Of a DNA stretch of 64,000 nt, positions 57,670 through 64,000 are shown piece by piece (the first letter of the stretch is position 1; the number at the start of each line of letters is the position of its first letter). A program made the position numbers and the translations under genes. Under the pieces are notes generated by a model, which was not told the DNA's origin, searched no databases, and was given only the letters and a program-made list of their open reading frames with translations. The stretch is taken from assembly GCA_028867025.1 (NCBI GenBank), contig JAGWHC010000001.1, forward strand, positions 251,695-315,694, in the 5' to 3' direction. Origin of the DNA: Microcaldota archaeon (GTDB lineage Archaea > Micrarchaeota > Micrarchaeia > Micrarchaeales > CABMGC01).

Positions 57670-58335
57670 CTACCCTCCCAGTGGTCTTGCTAGCTCAAGC
57701 AGCTTTTCGCGCAACTTATCAAGCTGCCCGGAAATCCCACTCGAGATGGCTACACCATCCGCTCCTTCTTTCACCGCCGCGCGTACGTCTTCGCCGCTCC
57801 TTATGCCCGCACCCACCAAAAAGCGGCCCTTATAGCCGGCACTTCGCACAGCGTCAAGCACATATGACACAAACTCTGGTCTTTCTGTGGATATCGCTGT
57901 GTTGGACCCTATAAGCGCAGGATCCTCGACAATTATGAATGTTGGGTCAGATGCGGCGATACGCACCGCTTCTACAGGTCTGCTGGTAAATACGGCCGAC
58001 TCAAGTCCGCTCTCCTTTACTGAAGAGATCATCCTTTCAAGCAAAATCACGCCTGTGGGCGCATCACTGTGATTCAGAAACGTTCCGCTTGCGCCTGCGT
58101 CCGCGATTGCCCCGAGTGTTATCGCCGCTGTGCCTTTGCTCGATGCGTCTACGCCCTGACAGTAAACCTTTGTTTGTGTTTTAGAGGTCAGAAACCCAAG
58201 GTAGGGGGTGGCTGGTGCGATTATGATCTCGGTTTTTGTATTGTAAGCCACGGATTCGGAAATTTTCGCCAGGTATACGGCGCGCTCTCCGAAAAATTCC
58301 CTGTTGTTCTTAAGGTTTAGGATGAGTGTTCCCAT
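57670..58335 (-). CDS. tpiA: Triosephosphate isomerase
   Basis: TIM (221 aa, archaeal short form) interconverts DHAP and GAP. The catalytic residues are in LNLKNNREF (Lys), TFLNHSDAPTG (His) and IIVEDPALIGS (Glu), with the phosphate-binding FLVGAGIRSGEDV and GADGVAISSGI near the end. It lies between radA and dphB on the same strand with 5 nt and 1 nt spacing, so it is likely co-transcribed. Confidence 0.95.
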   Translation of the reverse strand: MGTLILNLKNNREFFGERAVYLAKISESVAYNTKTEIIIAPATPYLGFLTSKTQTKVYCQGVDASSKGTAAITLGAIADAGASGTFLNHSDAPTGVILLERMISSVKESGLESAVFTSRPVEAVRIAASDPTFIIVEDPALIGSNTAISTERPEFVSYVLDAVRSAGYKGRFLVGAGIRSGEDVRAAVKEGADGVAISSGISGQLDKLREKLLELARPLGG

Positions 58336-58340
58336 CTAGC

Positions 58341-59315
58341 TCAGTCTTTGATTCCTTCGGGAGTGATTTTTATGACTGTCTCGCCCTCTGGCATGTTTGG
58401 CGAGTCGACGAGCCTGATTATCCTCTTCTCTTCTTTGCTCTTCCTCACATAGAGCCTGGTGGTTGCTGCGTGTGCAACCACGTTCCCGCCAACCGGCGTT
58501 GTCGGGTCACCGAAAAGCATTCCTGGGTTGTCCATGACCTGGTTCGTGATGTAAACTGCGAGCGAGTATGCGTCTGCAAGCCTCTGGAGTTTGTGTATGT
58601 GCGCGTTCAGCTTCTGTTGCCTTTCGTTGAGCGCGCCCCTACCTATGAATTCTGAACGGAAGAGCGCCATCAGCGAGTCCTCAATTATCAGCTTGATGTT
58701 CTTCTCTCTTATCAGCTTGTCTGCCCTTTCTACGGTCAGTATCTGTTGTTCCGTGCTTGTCACCCTGCTCACGAATATGTTGTCGAGCACCTTCTTCGGA
58801 TCTAGGCCTGCGCCCTTCGCGTCCGCCTCTATCCTTTCGGGTCTGAAGGTGCCTTCGGTATCGATGAAAAGCACGGCGCCGTCCAAACCTCCTTTACTAG
58901 TGGGCATCTGCACGTTAACTGCGAGCTGGAATCCGAGCTGCGTCTTCCCGCTCGCGAACCTGCCGTACATTTCAGTTATGCCGTTGGTCTCGACACCGCC
59001 ACCCAGCAGTTCGTCAAGGCCCTTTGAGCCCGTGGATATCCTACCTATTGCCTTTCTCTTTTCCAAAACTGCCGATGCGGTCTGCACTTCTATGTTAGTT
59101 GCCTCCCTTGCCGCCTCTATTGCCTTCTTAGCGTTCTCCGCGCTGATGCCTATCATTTCGGAAAGCTCGTATGGCGAAGATGCGGCGACCTTTTCTATGT
59201 TGTCTATGCCAGAACTCCTCAATTTTGTAGCTGCGGCCGGTCCTATGCCGGGCAGATCCTCTAGCTCTTTTACGCCTTTGTCCTTAGCCAAAATAGCCCC
59301 TAGGTTTTTGCTCAA
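58341..59315 (-). CDS. radA: DNA repair and recombination recombinase RadA
   Basis: RadA (324 aa) forms the strand-exchange filament of archaeal homologous recombination. It has a helix-hairpin-helix N-terminal domain (LEDLPGIGPAAATKLRSSGI, about 18-37), Walker A GRFASGKTQ (118-126), Walker B LIIEDSLMALFR and loop SEFIGRGALNERQQKLNAHI (partly quoted). GVETNGITEMYG is the RadA/Rad51 core. A TATA element (about 59346-59355) lies 25-35 bp before the ATG. Confidence 0.96.
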   Translation of the reverse strand: MSKNLGAILAKDKGVKELEDLPGIGPAAATKLRSSGIDNIEKVAASSPYELSEMIGISAENAKKAIEAAREATNIEVQTASAVLEKRKAIGRISTGSKGLDELLGGGVETNGITEMYGRFASGKTQLGFQLAVNVQMPTSKGGLDGAVLFIDTEGTFRPERIEADAKGAGLDPKKVLDNIFVSRVTSTEQQILTVERADKLIREKNIKLIIEDSLMALFRSEFIGRGALNERQQKLNAHIHKLQRLADAYSLAVYITNQVMDNPGMLFGDPTTPVGGNVVAHAATTRLYVRKSKEEKRIIRLVDSPNMPEGETVIKITPEGIKD

Positions 59316-59395
59316 TTGAGAATATTAAAGCTTGCTACGAGTATGATTTATAAGATTTAAGCGTTAGTTACGCTGTGAGAATGATGCTTTACGCA

Positions 59396-59493
59396 TTAAA
59401 AAAAGGCCAGCGCGTGCGATGCATGCGCTGGCAAGGCGACCAGTTTCATACTTTTCCCCACAGTAGAGGATCCGTACGAGAACCTGAACACAT
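59396..59493 (-). ncRNA. Possible short transcript ending in hairpin plus T-run (two micro-ORFs overlap it)
   Basis: On the minus strand the hairpin GCCAGCGC/GCGCTGGC (59406-59432; 8 bp) is followed by C and seven T (59398-59404), a bacterial-type terminator shape. A TATA-like element on the same strand lies near 59508-59516. The stretch also holds two tiny frames: 59446-59493 (15 aa) and 59396-59449 (17 aa, MKLVALPAHASHALAFF), overlapping as ATGA. It may be a small RNA, a leader peptide gene or chance. Confidence 0.28.
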
Positions 59494-59552
59494 ATCGGCT
59501 CTTTAGGTTTAAAAAGCTTCCGAACTAGTGGAAGTTTTCAAAAGGATGAAAC

Positions 59553-60221
59553 ATGGTAAACGTGCTCACTCTCGATGGAAAGGGCGTCGTCCTAGCTGTG
59601 GTCATGGGCGCCCTGATACTGTTTTTCGGGCAGGGATTCGGGCCCTTCTTCCTGCTTGTCATCATACTCTTCCTGGCCATCTCGGCGGTTGTCACTAGGA
59701 TAGGAAGGAGGAGGAAGGAGGGGCTTGGGATATACGAGAAGGCGAGAGGCTGGCAGAACGTGCTTTCCAACGGCCTCGGGCCGCTGATAGTGGCTGCTGT
59801 GTATGCCGCGAACAACTGGTACCTGCATCTTCTTCTCATCAACTTTGTGGCGCTTGTCTACGTGGCGAGCGTATGTGCCGTTGCCGCGGACAAGTTTGCG
59901 AGCGAAATAGGAGTGCTTAACGGCGAGCCGATAATGCTGCTCACGATGAAGCGCGTAAAGAAGGGAACATCGGGGGCGGTGACCGTGACGGGCCTGGCCG
60001 CAAGTCTGATCGGCTCATTCATAATAAGCCTCAGCGTGCTGCTGGTCGGGGGCTCTGTAAATGTTGCTGGGATTGTAGCTGTATCGGGGTTCATCGGGGG
60101 CGTTGCGGACTCGGTTCTGGGGTACTTCGAGGAGCAGGATATAGGAAACAAGTACACCTCGAACTTCGTTTGCTCGGTGGTCGGCGCTGCCGTTTCCTCT
60201 GTCCTTCTGTCGGTTCTTTAG
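59553..60221 (+). CDS. DUF92 family membrane protein (VTE6/TMEM19-like)
   Basis: This 222-aa protein has about six membrane helices and the DUF92 motifs RKEGLGIYEKARGWQNVLSNG, VAADKFASEIGVL and KRVKKGTSGAVTVTGLAASL. Plant members (VTE6) are CDP-alcohol- or polyprenol-phosphate kinases; the archaeal role is likely in isoprenoid lipid or phosphate metabolism. A TATA element at 59508-59515 lies 45 bp before ATG 59553. Confidence 0.83.
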   Translation: MVNVLTLDGKGVVLAVVMGALILFFGQGFGPFFLLVIILFLAISAVVTRIGRRRKEGLGIYEKARGWQNVLSNGLGPLIVAAVYAANNWYLHLLLINFVALVYVASVCAVAADKFASEIGVLNGEPIMLLTMKRVKKGTSGAVTVTGLAASLIGSFIISLSVLLVGGSVNVAGIVAVSGFIGGVADSVLGYFEEQDIGNKYTSNFVCSVVGAAVSSVLLSVL

Positions 60222-60294
60222 GCAACTACGGAAGGAAACTTTTCAGATTTGCCATTATAAATAGGCGCTATTTTCAAGAAAAAGAAGTGGTTTT

Positions 60295-61089
60295 ATGCAT
60301 CTAGTTGAACCCAAAGTCTTCCTTGTTGCTGAGTCAAAAATAGATCATCCTGAACTGAAATCTGCGTTGAGAGACATAGGAGGCGGCATAGCTGAAGAAT
60401 GGTTTGAAAGAGTTGAGAACGCCTCGGAGTCGGACGGTGAGCTGCTCACCGAAGTGGCCGGCAGGGCATGCTATAAAAGCTACGGGGTTGGTCTGAATCC
60501 TAACGTAAAGAGGATACGGGAAGATTCGGGCGAATACCTGAGCAACACACTGAGCAAAGGAGACGGTTCGATTTTCGAGCACACGATGCTTACTTTTGTG
60601 TTTGTAAACGTGAGCAGGGTGTTTACGCACGAGTTGGTTAGGCATAGGGTCGGTGTTGCGATAAGCCAGGAATCAAAACGGTATGTCAGGGAGGTTGACA
60701 TAGGCGTTTGGGTCCCTCCGGGGCAGGGGGATCTCGAGGGCTGGATGGTCGAATCTGCACAGATCATGGAGCAGCGTTATAGGGAGAAGGAGGCCAGCTA
60801 TGACTGGGACAGTATGACTTTCGATGAGAAAAAGGCCAAAACCTCTGCGCTTAGACGTATGTTGCCTGAAGGGAGATCTACCGTTGTCGTCTGGTCGGTA
60901 AACCTAAGAGAACTCAGGCATATATTGAACATGAGAACGAGCGAAGGTGCGGAAGTGGAAATGCGTTTTGTATTTGACAAAGTGGCAGACATCGTGAAGG
61001 AAAGGTTCCCTTTGGTTTTCAAGGACTTCGAGTCAAAGCAGATAGCGGACGGAACGAAGAGCTGGAAACCGCAGTATGCAAAGGCGTAG
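60295..61089 (+). CDS. thyX: Flavin-dependent thymidylate synthase ThyX
   Basis: ThyX (264 aa) makes dTMP from dUMP using FAD and methylene-tetrahydrofolate. The signature RHRVGVAISQESKRYV lies at about 117-132; the RHR-x8-S spacing is longer by one than the textbook RHR-x7-S form. Other blocks are FVFVNVSRVFTHELVRHR and WSVNLRELRHILNMR. It pairs in function with dCMP deaminase and the dTMP kinases at 49-51 kb. A TATA element (ttataaatagg, about 60255-60265) precedes it. Confidence 0.94.
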   Translation: MHLVEPKVFLVAESKIDHPELKSALRDIGGGIAEEWFERVENASESDGELLTEVAGRACYKSYGVGLNPNVKRIREDSGEYLSNTLSKGDGSIFEHTMLTFVFVNVSRVFTHELVRHRVGVAISQESKRYVREVDIGVWVPPGQGDLEGWMVESAQIMEQRYREKEASYDWDSMTFDEKKAKTSALRRMLPEGRSTVVVWSVNLRELRHILNMRTSEGAEVEMRFVFDKVADIVKERFPLVFKDFESKQIADGTKSWKPQYAKA

Positions 61090-61359
61090 CTAGTCTGTGG
61101 AGTATTTCCGCCATTCTTTGTGTTTCTCAAGGAATTGGGGTATGTAGGGGCAGTCCGGCTTCACTTTCAGACCTTTTTCCTTTGCGAATTCGAAGACGGC
61201 TGTTGCGAGCAGTTCTGCCACTCCCTGGCCTCTGTCCTCTTGCGGCGTGAAGGTGTGATAAACGCTGATCGTCTTGCTATCTATTTTGGAGTAGAGCAGC
61301 TCCGCTTCCCCGTGCTCGGTCTTGGCGTAGAACCTTCCACTGGTGTGTTTTATTTCCAT
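61090..61359 (-). CDS. Small GNAT-like N-acetyltransferase (Acetyltransf_CG type)
   Basis: This 89-aa protein matches the compact GNAT subfamily: ISVYHTFTPQEDRGQGVAELL (acetyl-CoA-binding loop R/Q-x-x-G-x-G/A), then FEFAKEKGLKVKPDCPYI. Such short forms lack the N-terminal part of larger GNATs. The substrate is unknown. It is convergent with thyX without a spacer. Confidence 0.8.
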   Translation of the reverse strand: MEIKHTSGRFYAKTEHGEAELLYSKIDSKTISVYHTFTPQEDRGQGVAELLATAVFEFAKEKGLKVKPDCPYIPQFLEKHKEWRKYSTD

Positions 61360-61368
61360 GCAAGCACA

Positions 61369-61441
61369 TGCGCATGCCGGGATTTGAACCCGAGTTGATG
61401 CCTTGGGAAGGCATCGTCCTACCAGGCTAGACTACATGCGC
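61369..61441 (-). tRNA. tRNA-Gly (CCC)
   Basis: The minus-strand cloverleaf has an acceptor stem GCGCATG/CATGCGC, A73, D arm GTCT/GGAC, anticodon stem ATGCC/GGCAT with loop TTCCCAA, so the anticodon is CCC, and T arm CTCGG-GTTCAAAT-CCCGG-like. No intron. It is between the GNAT and PAC2 genes, both on the minus strand. Confidence 0.88.
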
Positions 61442-61467
61442 CCGTATGAGATTTGGCGCCGAATATT

Positions 61468-62241
61468 TTATCTTATGTAGCTTGGGTCTCCCTTGAACCT
61501 GCCTCCCATCTCCGGAGGGAATGGCTGCATCCTCGGCTCCTCAAGTTCCTTCAGCATCTTCTCGGTCTCGCCCTTTAGCTTCTCTATGCTGCTGAGGCTT
61601 ATCTCCATTCCAAGCAGCTTGCCGATGACCTGCAGCACAGCCTTTGCAGAGTTCGCGTCCACGTCAAGCATGCCAGTCTCGCCCATTATGCATGCCGCGC
61701 TCATCCTGTGCATCTTTGAAAACGCGACTATCATGCCGGCAGAGCCTAGCACGGACATGCCAGTCGCATCTGTAGGCGTCACGCCGTACTTCTTGATATG
61801 ACCAACGGTCTGCGCGTCAGTTGCCAGGCCAAATACCTTGGGCTCCTTCACGTACTGGGTGCCCATGCTGTAGCCGCCGATAGTGTATATGCGCGTCCCT
61901 CCAAGGTGTTTGAAGAACTCGACTATGCGCTCATTGACCTCATACTGACCTTCAGGGGTAAGGGGCTGTGCGTCGCCGAGAAGTATCACGACGTCGCTCT
62001 TTCCCTTGACGCCCTTTGCGTAGTAGAACCTGTTGCTGACAAGCCTGAACGAGCCGTCCTTCAGCATTATTATCTGGTAGGGAAAGTGCGGTGAGTAGAG
62101 CGTGGCGAATCTCTTTGCCTTCAGCTCCTTCTTTAGATGCTCTGCCACCAGGCTCCCTATGCTGCCTATTCCAGGCAGCCCCACGAACAGCACCGGGTTG
62201 CTCAGTTTCGTCTTCTTGTAATATATCTTCGTCTCCTTCAT
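61468..62241 (-). CDS. PAC2 family proteasome-assembly-chaperone-like protein
   Basis: This 257-aa protein has the PAC2 pattern: NPVLFVGLPGIGSIGSLVAEHL, SDVVILLGDAQPLTPEGQYE, GTRIYTIGGYSMG (parts quoted), and a basic helical end. Archaeal members (PbaB-like) are proteasome-assembly or ATP-independent chaperone-like proteins. It follows aIF2-alpha by 7 nt, in the standard archaeal order, although eS27 and Nop10 are missing from between. Confidence 0.88.
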   Translation of the reverse strand: MKETKIYYKKTKLSNPVLFVGLPGIGSIGSLVAEHLKKELKAKRFATLYSPHFPYQIIMLKDGSFRLVSNRFYYAKGVKGKSDVVILLGDAQPLTPEGQYEVNERIVEFFKHLGGTRIYTIGGYSMGTQYVKEPKVFGLATDAQTVGHIKKYGVTPTDATGMSVLGSAGMIVAFSKMHRMSAACIMGETGMLDVDANSAKAVLQVIGKLLGMEISLSSIEKLKGETEKMLKELEEPRMQPFPPEMGGRFKGDPSYIR

Positions 62242-62248
62242 GCCCCGC

Positions 62249-62989
62249 CTACTTCTTTACCTCTACGCTCAACTGGCCTTTATACTTTTCCAAGACCTTA
62301 GTTGCCTCCTTTATCTTGCCCTCCACGGCAGGGTAGCTGGAACCCTTGGCGCTAATCTTGTAGTGCGGGGCGCCCTCGTAAAGAACTTCTACGCCAAGCG
62401 CCTCAACTTCCCCGAACGCCTTCCTTATCGTCGTGGCTCCTCCCTTACCGTTAATCGCACGCAACTCAACAGAGTAGCCCACTTCATACTCTTTGGGTTT
62501 CACGTTCTTGGCTACTATTTCCTCGAATGCCTTCTTGACATCGGCGTCCAGAACACCGCTCGGTAGCTTGTTCTCAACTACCATGTCGAGCATCTCCGAA
62601 TATGTGTGTGCCAACTGCGCGGCTTTCTTCTTTATTTCGTCGAGCTTGTTTTCTTTGTGCGCTGCCTGCGCTGCTTGGACGAAGAATTTCTCTGCCCTTT
62701 TCTCGAGGTTGTACTCGTTTATCTTGTCCTTCTTTTCCTTCGAGGTCACCTTCTTGAGCGAAACGTCAAGGGCCCTCCTTGTCGGATCTACGAACACGAC
62801 CTTGGCAACGTCGCGCTGACCCTCCCTTATGAACTCGTGTATATTCTTGATCCAGCCGCTAGCGACCTCGCTTATCGGCAGGTATGCGTCGGCCTTGTAT
62901 TCGACGAGCTCGCAGTATGCCCCGTGGGGCATTATCTTGGTTATGTTTACCAGTATTATTTCTCCCATGTTTGGGAGCTCCTTCTGCAC
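62249..62989 (-). CDS. eif2a: Translation initiation factor aIF2 subunit alpha
   Basis: aIF2-alpha (246 aa) joins beta and gamma to bring initiator tRNA to the ribosome. It has an S1-like domain (MGEIILVNITKIMPHGAYCEL; YLPISEVASGWIKNIHEFI) and PTRRALDVSLKKVTSKEK, then an alpha-helical middle and the C-terminal alpha/beta part. The start is GTG 62989 (GAGGTG in front) in line with family N-termini; the Met at 62968 is an alternative. Confidence 0.94.
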   Translation of the reverse strand: MQKELPNMGEIILVNITKIMPHGAYCELVEYKADAYLPISEVASGWIKNIHEFIREGQRDVAKVVFVDPTRRALDVSLKKVTSKEKKDKINEYNLEKRAEKFFVQAAQAAHKENKLDEIKKKAAQLAHTYSEMLDMVVENKLPSGVLDADVKKAFEEIVAKNVKPKEYEVGYSVELRAINGKGGATTIRKAFGEVEALGVEVLYEGAPHYKISAKGSSYPAVEGKIKEATKVLEKYKGQLSVEVKK

Positions 62990-62999
62990 TATCGTGCAA

Positions 63000-63281
63000 T
63001 CACCTCTTGATCTCTATCTTCTTCTTTGAGCGGTCGCCCATGACCCTCTCCACGGACTTGCCGCAAACTGTGCATTTAAGCATGATCTTCTGCTTCTTGG
63101 CAAGCTTCTTCACTATCAGCCTGAGTTCCGCGCTGCCTGTGTATCCCTTGATCGCCCTGTTGTGCCTCCTTGTTCCTATACTCTGTCCGCGCGCTGTGCC
63201 TTTGCCGTAGTTGGTAACCTTGTGCAGAGTGTGCTTGTTGCAGTATGGGCAATAAGCCATTATTTGGTTCTCTATTTTCAT
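63000..63281 (-). CDS. rpl44e: Ribosomal protein eL42 (L44e)
   Basis: eL42 (93 aa) lies near the E site. It has the zinc ribbon: YCPYCNKHTLHKVTNY at the N-terminus and LKCTVCGKSV at the C-terminus, plus YGKGTARGQSIGTRRHNRA (quoted in part). The usual next gene, eS27, is not present between it and aIF2-alpha here. Confidence 0.94.
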   Translation of the reverse strand: MKIENQIMAYCPYCNKHTLHKVTNYGKGTARGQSIGTRRHNRAIKGYTGSAELRLIVKKLAKKQKIMLKCTVCGKSVERVMGDRSKKKIEIKR

Positions 63282-63288
63282 AAAATCA

Positions 63289-63771
63289 CTAGGCGACGAT
63301 TTCGCCTATCTTGTTCTTGATGATAAACTCGATGTCGTTGCTGTCCGATACCTCAACGACCTCGCCCTGCCTGAAAGGGCCTATCTTCCTGCCTTCGGTT
63401 GTGAAAACCTCAGGAATGTCGGAGGTAATTCTCATCTTTGAGATCTTTGTGATGGAGTCGTCCTTTGTGAGTACGCCCCTGATATCGTTGAATAGCTTCT
63501 CCTCCTCGACCGGTACCGAGGCTGGAAGCGGTTTGTTGTATGCAATGTAAAGAAGTATCTTCTGCTTTCTCTTCTCCAGAAGCGACGCAAGCATTCTTTT
63601 TGTGTTTTCGGCCTGTCTCTCATCCTCTTCGCTTCTATGTTTGCCCGAAAGAGAAGCCACATACTTGTCTGCCTGTATGTAGAAGTCCTGCTGTAGCTGC
63701 TGAAGCTCGCCTGTTGCTTTTTCCTGTTGCAACACCGAAAACAGAAACTCTGCGGAGACAGTAAGGCTCAA
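63289..63771 (-). CDS. GINS complex subunit (Gins51/15-like)
   Basis: This 160-aa protein has the GINS layout: the A-domain start FLFSVLQQEKATGELQQLQQDFY with long helices (about 1-95), and a beta-rich B-domain at the end (PEVFTTEGRKIGPFRQGEVV). The order A-B fits Gins51 (Sld5/Psf1-like). It is part of the replicative CMG-like helicase. TTG at 63771 is the only likely start, since no ATG is in frame. It lies next to eL42 by 7 nt. Confidence 0.85.
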   Translation of the reverse strand: MSLTVSAEFLFSVLQQEKATGELQQLQQDFYIQADKYVASLSGKHRSEEDERQAENTKRMLASLLEKRKQKILLYIAYNKPLPASVPVEEEKLFNDIRGVLTKDDSITKISKMRITSDIPEVFTTEGRKIGPFRQGEVVEVSDSNDIEFIIKNKIGEIVA

Positions 63772-64000
63772 AAAATTACCCAGTGACAGTTAGATTCCAC
63801 TATTATCTCCCCGAACTTTTTATTATACTTGCTGTTAATTGACAAATATCTATATACATATAAAGAGAAAGCAGAGCGATTAGTGGAACTGAACCCTCTC
63901 CCGAAGCGTTTGACAACAAATAAAAAACACAAGCACATAGTTAAAACATTTGGGTGGGCCTCGGCGGGCGGTTACGCGTAATCGACCCGCTCATAGCCTT
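63772..64000 (+). ncRNA. Probable promoter and 5' end of a structured RNA, cut by the window edge
   Basis: This stretch has no ORF. A TATA element (aaataaaaaac, about 63918-63927) lies about 25 bp before GGGTGGGCC at 63952. An 11-bp stem (GCGGG-CGGTTA / TAATCG-A-CCCGC, loop CGCG, 63964-63990) follows. The G/C-rich start and strong stem against an AT-rich surrounding suggest a non-coding RNA (for example SRP RNA, RNase P RNA or a precursor) whose remainder lies beyond the edge. Family not identifiable from 49 nt. Confidence 0.4.

Noticed and set aside
60295-61089. ThyX as inactive because the RHR motif spacing is 8 rather than 7
   Set aside because: SQES-type ThyX motifs with this spacing seem to occur in otherwise normal enzymes; the rest of the active-site blocks are intact.

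Overview
The window is a 64 kb, gene-dense, roughly 50% GC piece of an archaeal chromosome. Archaeal signs are split RNA polymerase B subunits, aIF1 and aIF2-alpha, eL15, eL41 and eL42 ribosomal proteins, PriS/PriL primase, PCNA, GINS, RadA, SRP54, KEOPS, diphthine synthase, and an intron-containing tRNA-Tyr. TATA boxes commonly lie about 25 bp before the start codon, which points to many leaderless mRNAs. A single-chain tRNA-splicing endonuclease with three endonuclease-like units (about 55 kb) matches the type described from ARMAN-like Micrarchaeota. With the many short unrecognised proteins, this makes an acidophile-type DPANN archaeon (Micrarchaeota) the best guess. That assignment is inference, because no rRNA is present.

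Layout. 0-4.4 kb: rpoA1 (cut by the window edge), rpoB1, rpoB2 and rpoH on the minus strand. 4.5-7.1 kb: an orphan HicA-like protein, a structured untranslated region with a possible 24-codon ORF, a small CxxC protein, then kae1-bud32. 7-19.3 kb: unrecognised proteins mixed with eL41, SRP54, a tRNA-Ile with a UAU anticodon, RNase P protein 4, a DJ-1-like protein, a large surface protein, DtdA, PCNA, PriL and tiny Cys-rich ORFs. 19.3-27.1 kb: a respiratory complex I operon (nuoA, a 46-codon Cys-rich ORF, nuoB C D H I J K L N). No NADH-oxidising subunits EFG are seen, and nuoM lies apart at 31-32.4 kb on the other strand. Between them sit a tandem AAA+ ATPase fused to a multi-pass membrane domain, tRNA-Tyr (28-nt intron), tRNA-Asp, a SemiSWEET-like protein and a CBS protein. 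32.5-40.8 kb: a ribosomal operon (L3 L4 L23 L2 S19 L22 S3 L29, then aIF1), Pcc1, eL15, PriS and Pth2. 41-48.5 kb: two tandem DUF218-like paralogues, an AbrB-PhoU-like regulator beside AT-rich palindromes, a sugar epimerase plus cupin pair, a branched-chain aminotransferase, an A24 peptidase and HTH regulators. 48.6-51.4 kb: a deoxynucleotide cluster (DUF5664, two divergent dTMP kinases, dCMP deaminase) with tRNA-Glu; ThyX is at 60.3 kb. 51.4-64 kb: PRC-barrel protein, a 907-residue coiled-coil metallophosphoesterase, EndA, a flippase-like membrane protein, DphB, TIM, RadA, a DUF92 protein, ThyX, GNAT, tRNA-Gly, PAC2, aIF2-alpha, eL42, GINS, and what looks like the 5' end of a structured RNA at the window edge.

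How the genes work together. The cell makes its own dTMP through ThyX and dCMP deaminase, and runs standard archaeal replication, transcription and translation. It keeps a proton-pumping complex I that must take electrons from something other than NADH through NuoEFG. The most unusual loci are the membrane-embedded double-AAA ATPase, the large coiled-coil phosphoesterase, the PriL without iron-sulfur cysteines, the dCMP deaminase that appears to start at AUU, and two structured intergenic regions. I found no CRISPR array, insertion sequence or prophage.
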